A stretch of 56,988 nucleotides of DNA from Spirochaetota bacterium (GTDB lineage Bacteria; Spirochaetota; UBA4802; JAFGJZ01), in assembly GCA_016928815.1 (NCBI GenBank), contig JAFGJZ010000011.1, positions 1-56,988 of the forward strand. The letters are read 5' to 3'. Under the pieces are notes generated by a model that was not told where the DNA came from, made no database searches, and was given only the letters and a program-made list of their open reading frames with translations. The position numbers and the translations under genes are program-made. Below, piece after piece: positions 1 through 7,483 of this stretch (position 1 is its first letter; each line of letters begins with the position of its first letter).

Positions 1-259
1 TAAAGCGGGACTGGAGGAAATCATTACATTCCGATCTGCTGAAATCAATACGCTGACATTTCAATTTAACATCTTTAATTCTTTTCTGATAACGCGTAAG
101 TCCGATACTGGACAAATTCTTGTTTAAATGTTTATAAGCATGTTTCAAAATTTTCTTAATTAGCAATGCTTTTGTAATTTTCAATTCTGTGCAAACAGTA
201 TTTATTTTCAATAAAACATCCTGATTGACACACAAACTGGTATGAAATATTCCATTCAT
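1..259 (-). CDS. Hypothetical protein, possible ribbon-helix-helix type (C-terminus outside window)
   Basis: An open frame of 86 codons runs leftwards off the window with no stop. The ATG is at 257-259 and is preceded by AGAGGT about 7 bases upstream. The N-terminal 45 residues (MNGIFHTSLCVNQDVLLKIN, then a Leu/Ile/Lys-rich helix ending in KHLNK) look like a strand followed by two helices, as in small CopG/ribbon-helix-helix DNA-binding proteins. A segment with TRYQKR follows. This resembles, from memory, uncharacterised short proteins of spirochaetes, but I cannot name a family. It is divergent from the nitroreductase gene. No function is claimed. Confidence 0.6.
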   Translation of the reverse strand, partial: MNGIFHTSLCVNQDVLLKINTVCTELKITKALLIKKILKHAYKHLNKNLSSIGLTRYQKRIKDVKLKCQRIDFSRSECNDFLQSRF

Positions 260-349
260 AAATTAATACCTCTATATTACTAACGGGAAAAATGGAAATT
301 TTTTAAAAAATTTTCTTTTTCTGGCGGCTAAAACAAAATAAATAGTTAT

Positions 350-378
350 TTGCTGATTAAATGCTAAAGTATTATAAC
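350..378 (+). promoter_or_regulatory. Putative sigma-70 promoter for the nitroreductase gene
   Basis: TTGCTG (350-355) and TATAAC (373-378) are separated by 17 bases. The -10 matches consensus at five of six positions, the -35 only at three. Transcription would begin near 385, just before the Shine-Dalgarno sequence CGGAG (387-391). This agrees with translation from ATG 398 rather than from ATG 380. Confidence 0.4.
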
Positions 379-397
379 AATGCCTTCGGAGAAAAGA

Positions 398-964
398 ATG
401 GAAAGAGATTTTAATTTCAATGTATTGGATGTTATTAGAAACAGGTGGTCATCACGATCTTTTAAAAAAAAGCAATTTACATTAAATGACATTCTTCCTC
501 TTATAGAAGCAGCCAGATATGCACCCTCTGCGTATAATGAGCAGCCGTGGTTTTTCCTTATCTCCGTGACCAGACAGGAAAATGAAAAAGTAATTGATGT
601 TCTTTCAGAAAGTAATAAACTTTGGGCAGAAAATGCTTCTGCCTTTATTATAATTCTTGCAAGAAAAAATTTTTCCCATAATAATTCATTCAATAGATGG
701 CATTTTTTCGATGCCGGAACCTCATTCGGATTTTTAGCACTCGAAGCTGAAAACAGAGGAATCGCTGTTCATCCCATGGCCGGATTTAATCATGATTTGC
801 TTATAAAAAATTTTAAAATCTCTGGTGATTACGATCCTGTCACAGTAATTGCAGTCGGATACAGAGATATTCCTGATGTCCTGCCGGAAAAAATTCGTAT
901 CAACGAAAAACCGGGATTAAGAAATGCCTTAAGTTCAATTTACAAAAAAATTGAAGATATTTAA
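398..964 (+). CDS. Nitroreductase family protein (FMN-dependent NAD(P)H oxidoreductase)
   Basis: This 188-residue protein has the hallmarks of the nitroreductase fold. The N-terminus contains RNRWSSRSF, which corresponds to the conserved R-S-x-R FMN-phosphate motif. It is followed by LIEAARYAPSAYNEQPW, the A-P-S-x-x-N-x-Q-P-W/F signature. The central GTSFGFLALEAENRGIAVHP helix is the usual dimer and FMN contact. Such enzymes form homodimers and reduce nitroaromatics, quinones or flavins with NAD(P)H; the physiological substrate cannot be read from the sequence. An upstream in-frame ATG at 380 exists, but CGGAG sits 6 bases before ATG 398, so the shorter form is preferred. It appears monocistronic. 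Confidence 0.85.
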   Translation: MERDFNFNVLDVIRNRWSSRSFKKKQFTLNDILPLIEAARYAPSAYNEQPWFFLISVTRQENEKVIDVLSESNKLWAENASAFIIILARKNFSHNNSFNRWHFFDAGTSFGFLALEAENRGIAVHPMAGFNHDLLIKNFKISGDYDPVTVIAVGYRDIPDVLPEKIRINEKPGLRNALSSIYKKIEDI

Positions 965-1001
965 TGTTTTAAAATACTTTCTGATATTTTTGATACATTA
1001 A

Positions 1002-1016
1002 TGTATAAAATATACA
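1002..1016. repeat. Perfect 6-bp inverted repeat TGTATA-AAA-TATACA
   Basis: The dyad lies between the nitroreductase stop and the convergent 26-residue membrane-protein gene. The stem is A/T-rich with no following T-run, so it is a weak terminator candidate; it could equally be an operator or chance in AT-rich DNA. The rest of 965-1272 holds the small gene at 1034-1114 and the purF leader. The purF Shine-Dalgarno GGGAG is at 1260-1264. Confidence 0.3.
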
Positions 1017-1033
1017 CTAAATCAAGTTTACCG

Positions 1034-1114
1034 TTATATAAACATAAGTACAGCAATACACAGTATTATTATTACTCCCAGCAGGATGTACGTTCCTGAC
1101 ATGTCATAACCCAT
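1034..1114 (-). CDS. 26-residue single-span membrane microprotein
   Basis: On the minus strand ATG (1112-1114) opens a 26-codon frame ending in TAA (1034-1036). It is preceded by TGGAG with a 6-base spacing. The product is MGYDMSGTYI followed by an uninterrupted hydrophobic stretch LLGVIIILCIAVLMFI to the C-terminus, enough for one transmembrane helix, with an acidic, uncharged-polar N-terminus. No family is recognised; small membrane subunits such as KdpF or CydX have this general look, but none of their motifs is present and no partner operon is adjacent. The ribosome site and the clean hydrophobic pattern argue for a real gene. Confidence 0.55.
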   Translation of the reverse strand: MGYDMSGTYILLGVIIILCIAVLMFI

Positions 1115-1272
1115 TATTTTCTCCATTTACTTTTTATCATTTATGTCTTTATTCATTTTTAAAACAAACTGCGGATAATGTAATAAAATCTGGGATTTAA
1201 TCAATAAAAAACTTTACAATATTCAAACATATTAAATTATCTCCATAATACTTAAACAAGGGAGTTTCCTTT

Positions 1273-2721
1273 ATGTGCAATACCATAGAATCTTCTCATT
1301 ACAAACCCAAAGAAGAGTGCGGTATTTTTGGAATATACGGCCATGAACAGGCAGCTAATTTTACCTACCTTGGATTGTATGCCCTTCAGCACAGAGGTCA
1401 GGAATCTGCTGGAATTGCCTCTTCGGATACTCATCACATTTACCGGTATGCCGGAATGGGTAAAGTTCTTGATATTTTTACAGAATATCATATCGAAAAC
1501 CTGAAAGGTACAATGGCAATCGGCCACAACAGATATTCCACAACCGGTTCGTCCTTTTTAAGAAACGCACAGCCTCTTAGAGCTGAAAGCAGACTGGGAC
1601 CTATTGTACTGGCACATAACGGCAACCTTATAAATACGGAAGACATGCGCCGTAAACTTGTTGATGAAGGCAGTATTTTTCAGACTTCCATCGATTCCGA
1701 AATAATAATCCACCTGATGGCCAAAAGCGGATATAATGATTTCAAAGATGCATTGATTCATGCATTAAAACAGCTGACGGCCGCCTATTCTGTACTTATT
1801 ATGAACCGTGAAAAAATATACGCCTGCAGAGACCCTTTCGGTTTCAGACCTCTCTGCCTCGGGAAAATTGATGGAGCCTATGCTATTGCAAGTGAAACCT
1901 GTGCATTTGATATAATTGATGCTGAATTTATCCGCGACATTGAACCTGGCGAACTGATTGAAATCGGTCCAAATGGAATTGAATCATTTTATCCTTTTGA
2001 TAACATAAATGTAAAAAAACAGTCACTCTGTGTTTTCGAATATATTTATTTTTCCCGTCCTGACAGTTTCATCTTCGGGCATTCTGTTCATGAAATGAGA
2101 CTGAAACTGGGAAGACAGCTTGCTATCGACTCACCTGTTGAAGCAGATCTTGTTATCCCGATTCCGGATTCATCAATAAGTGCCGCACTTGGATATGCAA
2201 TGGAATCAGGAATACGTTTTGAAAAAGGAATGACGCGCAATCATTACATCGGAAGAACCTTCATTGAACCGAGCCAGAAAATCCGTGACTTCGGCGCAAA
2301 AATTAAATACAATGTCGTTAAATCTGCGGTAAAGGGAAAAAGAATAATACTTGTAGATGATTCAATTATGCGCGGAACTACAATGCGTAAAATTATTAAA
2401 ATGTTCCGGAATGCAGGTGCTACTGAAGTTCATGTAAGAATATCTGCTCCTCCTACAAAATATCCCTGTTTCTATGGAATAGATATTCCTACTAAAAGCG
2501 AACTTATTGCATCCACACATACTATTGAGGAAATAGTAAAATATATGAGAGTTGATTCCCTCGCCTACATGACAACTGATTCACTTCTGAAAGCAATCGA
2601 CAGAAAGGACATGAGTTTCTGCAATGCATGTTTTACCGGCAGATATCCGGTAGAATTTGTACAACCTGAAGATGAAAATCTGAAATTCCAGTTTGATGCA
2701 GGTAACGGAGAGTTCTATTAG
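1273..2721 (+). CDS. purF: Amidophosphoribosyltransferase (glutamine PRPP amidotransferase)
   Basis: PurF catalyses the first committed step of purine synthesis, making 5-phosphoribosylamine from PRPP and glutamine in the cytosol. The 482-residue protein has a 15-residue propeptide before the catalytic N-terminal nucleophile Cys16 (EECGIFGI), then the class II glutaminase domain (HRGQESAGIA, GHNRYSTTG, AHNGNL). The phosphoribosyltransferase domain carries the PRPP loop IILVDDSIMRGTT at 358-370. Cys253, Cys399, Cys450 and Cys453 occupy the places of the four 4Fe-4S ligands of Bacillus-type PurF, so an oxygen-labile cluster enzyme is expected. The start follows GGGAG at 1260-1264. It is monocistronic here, away from other pur genes, and followed by tRNA-Trp. 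Confidence 0.97.
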   Translation: MCNTIESSHYKPKEECGIFGIYGHEQAANFTYLGLYALQHRGQESAGIASSDTHHIYRYAGMGKVLDIFTEYHIENLKGTMAIGHNRYSTTGSSFLRNAQPLRAESRLGPIVLAHNGNLINTEDMRRKLVDEGSIFQTSIDSEIIIHLMAKSGYNDFKDALIHALKQLTAAYSVLIMNREKIYACRDPFGFRPLCLGKIDGAYAIASETCAFDIIDAEFIRDIEPGELIEIGPNGIESFYPFDNINVKKQSLCVFEYIYFSRPDSFIFGHSVHEMRLKLGRQLAIDSPVEADLVIPIPDSSISAALGYAMESGIRFEKGMTRNHYIGRTFIEPSQKIRDFGAKIKYNVVKSAVKGKRIILVDDSIMRGTTMRKIIKMFRNAGATEVHVRISAPPTKYPCFYGIDIPTKSELIASTHTIEEIVKYMRVDSLAYMTTDSLLKAIDRKDMSFCNACFTGRYPVEFVQPEDENLKFQFDAGNGEFY

Positions 2722-2740
2722 AAAATTTTGCTAAATCAGC

Positions 2741-2769
2741 TTGACAAAAACAGTCTCACTTTGTTTTAT
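2741..2769 (+). promoter_or_regulatory. Putative promoter of the tRNA-Trp gene
   Basis: A consensus -35 box TTGACA (2741-2746) is followed after 17 bases by TTTTAT (2764-2769). It starts 20 bases after the purF stop and directs transcription into the tRNA, which begins 12 bases after the -10. Confidence 0.5.
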
Positions 2770-2781
2770 ATGCTCACATAC

Positions 2782-2853
2782 AGGCGCTTGGCTCAATGGT
2801 AGAGTAGCGGTCTCCAAAACCGCGGGTTGCAGGTTCGAGTCCTGCAGCGCCTG
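2782..2853 (+). tRNA. tRNA-Trp (anticodon CCA)
   Basis: A 72-base cloverleaf can be folded by hand. The acceptor stem is AGGCGCT (2782-2788) with AGCGCCT (2846-2852) and discriminator G2853. The D stem is GCTC/GAGT, the anticodon stem GCGGT/ACCGC with loop CTCCAAA (anticodon CCA, reading UGG), and the T arm GCAGG-TTCGAGT-CCTGC. The terminal CCA is not encoded (GCA follows). It has its own promoter and terminator. Confidence 0.96.
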
Positions 2854-2857
2854 CATA

Positions 2858-2885
2858 AAAACCTGCTTTTAAGCAGGTTTTTTAA
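2858..2885 (+). terminator. Rho-independent terminator after tRNA-Trp, probably bidirectional
   Basis: AACCTGCTTTT and AAGCAGGTTTTTT form a perfect GC-containing hairpin followed by a T-run, directly after the tRNA. The reverse complement also ends in a T-run, so it can serve the convergent nqr operon that ends at 2925. Confidence 0.85.
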
Positions 2886-2924
2886 ATTAATAATTATTTA
2901 TTTTCTTCTGACAATTTTATAGTA

Positions 2925-3377
2925 TCACAGCTCAAGTATCTCTTTCATATCAACCGGATCAAGTCTGAACGGCGAACCCTTCCCCTGAAGGAAATGATAT
3001 TTCTCAAGAAGATGCAAAGACAGTCTGGAATATATCAGAGCCTTTTTGGTGACAACATTCTGCACTACGACACTGTTTTTATGAAAGATTCCGTCCCCGA
3101 ACGGACTGGGCAGCTTACCGCGCACGTCACCGGCCTGTACAATCCACTTCCCGTCGACTGTTGACGGTTCGCCAAGTGCTTTCTCACCTTCCGTCTGAAG
3201 ATACAGAAGTTTTTCATATACCTCTTCAAATGTAATTCCAAGTCTTATCATTTCACTTTCATCAGCTGCAATTATCTCAACAAGTTTTCGAGTATCATTT
3301 CCAAGAAATCCCTCACTGGTAATTACACCAGGCTGCATCTTATTGTGAGCTTCAATATAATCAGGTGTCATTTTCAT
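2925..3377 (-). CDS. Conserved protein of unknown function at the end of the nqr operon
   Basis: This 150-residue soluble protein has no signal peptide or membrane span. It begins MKMTPDYIEAHNKMQPGVIT, then SEGFLGNDTRKLVEII, and ends GKGSPFRLDPVDMKEILEL. Those blocks look highly constrained, and I have the impression of a conserved family in spirochaetes and some other anaerobes, but I cannot name it. It starts 15 bases after nqrF ends and is on the same strand, so it is very probably co-transcribed. That would fit an assembly, maturation or regulatory role for the complex, but this is inference from position only. There are no cysteines for metal or iron-sulfur binding, which argues against it being an electron-transfer subunit. 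Confidence 0.8.
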   Translation of the reverse strand: MKMTPDYIEAHNKMQPGVITSEGFLGNDTRKLVEIIAADESEMIRLGITFEEVYEKLLYLQTEGEKALGEPSTVDGKWIVQAGDVRGKLPSPFGDGIFHKNSVVVQNVVTKKALIYSRLSLHLLEKYHFLQGKGSPFRLDPVDMKEILEL

Positions 3378-3392
3378 ATTAAACCTGTCCCT

Positions 3393-4511
3393 TTATGCAA
3401 ATTTGTCGTAATAGATTTTATCCTGCGCGATTCCTTCCGAAGTCATAACATTTACACATGCATCAATCATTCCCGGACTGCCGCAGAGATAACCTTCCCT
3501 TTCTTTTGCGTTACCGATTTCATTTTTCATATATTTCCGGAGAACATCCGTTATGAGACCGGTTTCACCTTTCCAGTTATCCTCAGGAAGAGGCTCAGAA
3601 AGAGCCGGAATAAAGTGGAAATCCGGAAACTCCTTTTCAATATTCTTCATCTCTTCGAGATAAAACAGATCCTTAAGACTTCGCGCTCCGAAAAAATACC
3701 ATATTGGACGGCCTGTTGCATTTTTTTCTTTCAGATCATATATCATTGATTTAAAAGGCGCCATTCCTGAACCGCCGGCAACCCACACCATTGTTGCTTC
3801 AGTCTGCCGGATTTCAAAATCACCGAATGGTCCGACTGCTTTAACCTTTTCGCCTATCTTAAGAAAATTATGCACATATGTCGTAACAATTCCGGCAGGT
3901 ACGAGCCGGATAATAAACTCGATACCGTTCTTCAAAGAAGGATTCGATGAAATTGAATATGCCCTTTGCGTTGATTCCTTTATTTTCGCATATGGAGGAA
4001 CTTCAAGCTGTGCATACTGTCCTGCAGAGAAATCAATTGTATCATCATCAAATTTTATAAATACCTCTTTGATATCATGAGTAAGATCGGTTATTCTCTC
4101 AACAACACCTGAAAATCTTTTTATATTGAACAGTTCTTCAGGTACTTCAATGTCAATGTCTGATTTGACTTTCACCTGGCATGAAAGTCGTATCCTGCCG
4201 TCAATTTCCTGCCTGGAAAGATAAGGCATTTCAGTCGGCAGCAATGGGCCTGCATCCGAAACCACCTTTGCCTTGCATGCTCCGCAGCTTCCGCGCCCCC
4301 CGCATGCCGATGGCAGATAAATTTTATTTTCCGAAAGAGAAAGAAGAAGATTATTGCCGCCTTTAACGGGAATGATTCTTTTACCGCTGTTGATATTGAT
4401 TTGTACTTCTCCGTAATTATTAACAATTCTGTCAATGACCGTAATCAGTGCAGCCAGAATCCCGCTGAGGGATGCTACGATGACCGGTGCTGTTAAATAT
4501 GATATCATCAC
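3393..4511 (-). CDS. nqrF: Na+-translocating NADH:quinone reductase subunit F-like protein (2Fe-2S/FAD)
   Basis: NqrF oxidises NADH and feeds electrons to the membrane subunits. The 372-residue protein has one N-terminal membrane helix (about 5-30), then a plant-type ferredoxin domain with 2Fe-2S ligands Cys70, Cys76, Cys79 (CGGRGSCGAC) and Cys111. A ferredoxin-NADP reductase-like module follows, with the FAD motif RAYS at 183-186, nucleotide-binding GGSGMAPF at 246-253 and CGSPGM at 343-348. This domain order is specific to NqrF and is not found in RNF subunits. Start codons GTG 4511 and ATG 4508 are adjacent and AAAGGCGG lies upstream. It follows nqrE by 15 bases. Confidence 0.9.
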   Translation of the reverse strand: MMISYLTAPVIVASLSGILAALITVIDRIVNNYGEVQININSGKRIIPVKGGNNLLLSLSENKIYLPSACGGRGSCGACKAKVVSDAGPLLPTEMPYLSRQEIDGRIRLSCQVKVKSDIDIEVPEELFNIKRFSGVVERITDLTHDIKEVFIKFDDDTIDFSAGQYAQLEVPPYAKIKESTQRAYSISSNPSLKNGIEFIIRLVPAGIVTTYVHNFLKIGEKVKAVGPFGDFEIRQTEATMVWVAGGSGMAPFKSMIYDLKEKNATGRPIWYFFGARSLKDLFYLEEMKNIEKEFPDFHFIPALSEPLPEDNWKGETGLITDVLRKYMKNEIGNAKEREGYLCGSPGMIDACVNVMTSEGIAQDKIYYDKFA

Positions 4512-4526
4512 TATGCCGCCTTTATT

Positions 4527-5120
4527 TTATTGAACATTTATCATTCCGGAAAATCCGACAAATGCCATCGCCATAAATCCGATGGTGATTAATGTTATTC
4601 CGATCCCCTTGAGTCCTGCAGGAACGGGCGCCTTGTCAACCTTTTCACGAATTGCGGCTAGCAGGACAATCGCAAGCCACCATCCCAGGCCTGACCCGAC
4701 ACCATAGAAGAAAGTCTGGACAAGAGAGTAATTCCTTATATCTATGAAAAGAACAACTCCCAGTATTGCACAATTTACAGTTATAAGCGGCAGAAAAATT
4801 CCCAGCGTCATGTACAAATTCTGGGAGATTCTCTCAATTATCATTTCAAGAATCTGGACAACGGCGGCAATTACAATTATAAATACTATGAATCTGAGAT
4901 ATAAAAGGTCAAAAGGAATGAGAATATATTTCAGTACAAACCAGTTGACTATTGATGTAACGGAAAGAACTACCGTAACCGCCAGACCAAGCCCTCTGGA
5001 TGAATTAAAATCCCGTGAAATTGAAATAAATGAACACATACCTAAAAAATTTGCAAGCAGTATGTTGCTTGTAAAAATTGATGCGAAAAATAATGCTAAA
5101 GGACTAACTAATGGAGTCAT
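4527..5120 (-). CDS. nqrE: NQR/RNF complex subunit E (NqrE/RnfA family)
   Basis: A 197-residue integral membrane protein with about six hydrophobic helices. It carries the family blocks LGMCSFISIS near residue 30 and LGIFLPLITVNCAILG near residue 115. Cys29 and Cys117 correspond to the cysteines that, together with two in NqrD, hold an intramembrane iron-sulfur centre in characterised NQR. The C-terminal VPAGLKGIGITLI is typical of NqrE. It overlaps nqrD by four bases (ATGA), indicating translational coupling. NqrE and RnfA are homologous; I use the Nqr name because nqrF is in the operon. Confidence 0.9.
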   Translation of the reverse strand: MTPLVSPLALFFASIFTSNILLANFLGMCSFISISRDFNSSRGLGLAVTVVLSVTSIVNWFVLKYILIPFDLLYLRFIVFIIVIAAVVQILEMIIERISQNLYMTLGIFLPLITVNCAILGVVLFIDIRNYSLVQTFFYGVGSGLGWWLAIVLLAAIREKVDKAPVPAGLKGIGITLITIGFMAMAFVGFSGMINVQ

Positions 5121-5728
5121 TTCCTATCTCCTGTTTTCATTTGAAGTGTTTTCCCGATCCATATAAAAACCGCCAGTACAAAAAATGCACTTGGAGCCAT
5201 TATCATGATTGTCCAAGTCATAAATCCCTGCGGCATAATTCTGTATCCGAACAGGGTTCCAAACCCGAGGAGTTCCCGGATAAAAGCGATGGAGAGAAGG
5301 ACACTGAGATATCCGGCACCGGATGAAAGTCCATCCCACAAGGAAATAAACGGTTTATTCGCCTGAGCAAACGCTTCTGCACGACCCATAATTATACAGT
5401 TTGTAATAATCAGACCGACATAAGGCCCCAGAGCTTTACTTATATCAGGCAGATATGCTTTCAGAATGATATCAACAATAATTACGTAAAATGCGATTAT
5501 CAGAGTCTGAATAATCATTCTTACTTTACGCGGTATCATATTTTTTATCAGAGAAATTGTAAAACTTGAAAAACCGGTTACAAATGTCACTCCAAGACCC
5601 ATTGTAAGAGTATTTGTCATATTGTTTGTAACAGCAAGAGCCGAACATATTCCAAGAACCTGAATAAAAACGGGATTGTTCCACCACAGGTTTTCCTTTA
5701 AAATTTTAAATGCGGAATTATTATTCAT
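5117..5728 (-). CDS. nqrD: NQR/RNF complex subunit D (NqrD/RnfE family)
   Basis: A 203-residue membrane protein, about six helices, with LGICSALAVTN near residue 28 and IITNCIIMGRAEAFA near residue 115. Cys28 and Cys111 are the NqrD halves of the four-cysteine intramembrane iron-sulfur site formed with NqrE. The N-terminal LKENLWWNNPVFIQVLGIC block is the usual opening of this family. Start overlaps the stop of nqrC by four bases and the stop overlaps nqrE in the same way, so the genes are co-translated. Confidence 0.9.
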   Translation of the reverse strand: MNNNSAFKILKENLWWNNPVFIQVLGICSALAVTNNMTNTLTMGLGVTFVTGFSSFTISLIKNMIPRKVRMIIQTLIIAFYVIIVDIILKAYLPDISKALGPYVGLIITNCIIMGRAEAFAQANKPFISLWDGLSSGAGYLSVLLSIAFIRELLGFGTLFGYRIMPQGFMTWTIMIMAPSAFFVLAVFIWIGKTLQMKTGDRK

Positions 5729-6339
5729 TTGAGTTTACCTGCAATTTTTTTAAGAATTTTGATCTCATTATTTATTATCCGGCTGATAAACACGGATGTC
5801 TGAGTCGCGCCTGTTATTGCATCGATGGATGAATTCGATTTATCAGTGTCCCCTTTTCCGGAACCGTTTCTGTTAAGACTGATACCTGAAGGGCCTATTG
5901 CTTCATTTTTCATCTGGTCAAGAAACCACTTTTCTTCTATTCTGGCTCCGAGTCCCGGCGTTTCATTATGCGAAAGAATTTTAAAGCCGTAGATTTCATC
6001 TGCAGTACTGTTTACGGCAATAACTCCGGTAATAGTACCCCATAGTCCGTTCCCTGCGAATTTTTTTCCGAAGTATAATGACCCGTCCTTTTCCGTAACA
6101 TAAATTTCAATTCCGTCAATCTCAACAGTTTTTATTATGCTGCTGTAATCCTGATTTATCCTGTTCTCGTCAGTAACTTCATATCCGAAAGCTGATAAAA
6201 TTACCTTACGGTTAATTAATCCTGCATGATCAGACACCTTTTTACTGGTACTCTGGTATGCAAAACCAAGAATAAGTACAACCAGAAATGTTGCTGTAAA
6301 TGAAAACAGTATGGTATAAATGATTCCGTCTTTTTTCAT
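5725..6339 (-). CDS. nqrC: NQR/RNF FMN-carrying subunit (NqrC/RnfG family)
   Basis: A 204-residue protein with an N-terminal membrane anchor (about 6-27) and an exported FMN-binding domain. The motif DAITGATQTS (173-182) is the ApbE-dependent flavin-attachment signature, with FMN expected on Thr179 by phosphoester bond. NETPGLGARI (about 125-134) is the other conserved block of this family. Around 155-170 there is a Gly/Ser/Lys-rich insertion (RNGSGKGDTDKSNSS) that looks like a flexible loop. The gene overlaps nqrB and nqrD by four bases each. No apbE flavin transferase is in the window, so it must be supplied from elsewhere. Confidence 0.88.
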   Translation of the reverse strand: MKKDGIIYTILFSFTATFLVVLILGFAYQSTSKKVSDHAGLINRKVILSAFGYEVTDENRINQDYSSIIKTVEIDGIEIYVTEKDGSLYFGKKFAGNGLWGTITGVIAVNSTADEIYGFKILSHNETPGLGARIEEKWFLDQMKNEAIGPSGISLNRNGSGKGDTDKSNSSIDAITGATQTSVFISRIINNEIKILKKIAGKLK

Positions 6340-7229
6340 GCTTTTGCCTTTTTTACTTTTGTAAAAATTTTATCGATCAACGGTGCGAAAGTATTTCCCA
6401 GTAATATTCCGAAACTTGTTCCTTCAGGGAACAGACTGTAGGTTCTGACAATAATTGCTGTGAATCCTATAATCATTCCGTAAATCCATACAGATGCCGG
6501 TTTTTTAGGTGCAGTGACCGGATCCGTCGCGATAAAAACCGCTACAAATAAAATACTTCCCGAAAGCATGTACTGCAGCACATTAATATTCAGGGAAGAA
6601 TCCAGAAAACCTATTGCAGCGGAAGTTACGGCAGCACTTACGAGTACTGAAAACATAATCTTCCAGTTTGCCGTTTTGGTTGCAATCAGGTAAACTGCAG
6701 CGGCCAGAATCAGAATTACCGCACTTTCACCGAGCGATCCTGGATGAATGCCTGTAATCAGATTATTCAGGTCTAAAGAACCGCCTGCTTTCAATGTTTC
6801 CAGAGGGGTTGCGGAAGTGACTGCGTCAATTGTACCGAAATTACCCGGAACCATCCACCCTCCCGTCATCACTGAAGGAAAGCTTATATATATGAAAAGA
6901 CGTCCGGCAATTGCAGGATTGAAAATATTTCTGCCGAAACCGCCATAAACCTCTTTTGCAAAAAACACTGCAAAGATTATCCCTATTGCAGCAATCCAGA
7001 ACGGTACTGCAGGAGGAAGTGAAAGAGTGTACAGTGCGCATGTAACCAGTACCGCTTCACTGACTTTTTTATTCTGTCTTTTTTCAAAAAAATATTCAGT
7101 AAGTATTCCGGAAGTAAAAACAACCGCTGCAAGTGCGGCAACCCTCCAGCCGTAAAGATAAGATGCAAAAAAGAAAACAGGTATCAGAGAAAAAAGCATT
7201 CTTCTCATCATAATTTGTTTTGTAAACAC
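6336..7229 (-). CDS. nqrB: NQR/RNF membrane subunit B/D (NqrB/RnfD family)
   Basis: The large polytopic subunit carrying a covalent FMN and forming the ion path. About 297 residues from GTG 7227-7229, which sits a few bases after a strong GGAGGG (7233-7238); the longer frame to 7298 has no ribosome site. The block KEVYGGFGRNIFNPAIAGR is typical of the family, and DAVTSATPLE (Thr about 141) is the flavinylation motif. The length is close to RnfD and lacks the roughly 100-residue extension of classical NqrB, so the protein is a short NqrB-like or RnfD-like form. It is the first gene of the operon: no nqrA lies upstream. Confidence 0.85.
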   Translation of the reverse strand: MFTKQIMMRRMLFSLIPVFFFASYLYGWRVAALAAVVFTSGILTEYFFEKRQNKKVSEAVLVTCALYTLSLPPAVPFWIAAIGIIFAVFFAKEVYGGFGRNIFNPAIAGRLFIYISFPSVMTGGWMVPGNFGTIDAVTSATPLETLKAGGSLDLNNLITGIHPGSLGESAVILILAAAVYLIATKTANWKIMFSVLVSAAVTSAAIGFLDSSLNINVLQYMLSGSILFVAVFIATDPVTAPKKPASVWIYGMIIGFTAIIVRTYSLFPEGTSFGILLGNTFAPLIDKIFTKVKKAKA

Positions 7230-7269
7230 GTACCCTCCATAATACCGGAAAAATAATATTATATTAATG

Positions 7270-7298
7270 ATAATCATGCAAAAAATGTTAAAAGTCAA
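7270..7298 (-). promoter_or_regulatory. Putative sigma-70 promoter of the nqr operon
   Basis: On the minus strand TTGACT (7293-7298) and GATTAT (7270-7275) are separated by 17 bases, about 40 bases upstream of the nqrB GTG start. The 7299-7483 stretch beyond it holds the leader of the divergent gene; nothing else recognisable. Confidence 0.5.
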
Positions 7299-7483
7299 GA
7301 ATAATGTATTAATATGATTTTTTTTAATATAGCACTCTTTTCCAGAATGAAATAAATTTAATTAAAAATACCGATTAAATTGTTTAATTGTTGATAAAAT
7401 TACGAATGTATCATTTCAATGTCAAAATAGACAATCCGGCTATAATTTATTACAATAAACATATTTTCTGCAAGGAATCGAAC

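Noticed and set aside
2925..7229. Assignment of the operon as an RNF complex
   Set aside because: No RnfB or RnfC is present and the last enzyme is NqrF with ferredoxin and FAD/NADH domains, which belongs to NQR.
7230..7298. Longer N-terminus of NqrB
   Set aside because: The strong GGAGGG at 7233-7238 fixes GTG 7229 as the start, and the extra segment contains the likely promoter -10 region.
7388..7483. Longer N-terminus of the SpeE-like protein from TTG
   Set aside because: No ribosome site at the TTG, the added 32 residues are not hydrophobic or patterned, and ATG 7484 has AAGGA at the right distance.
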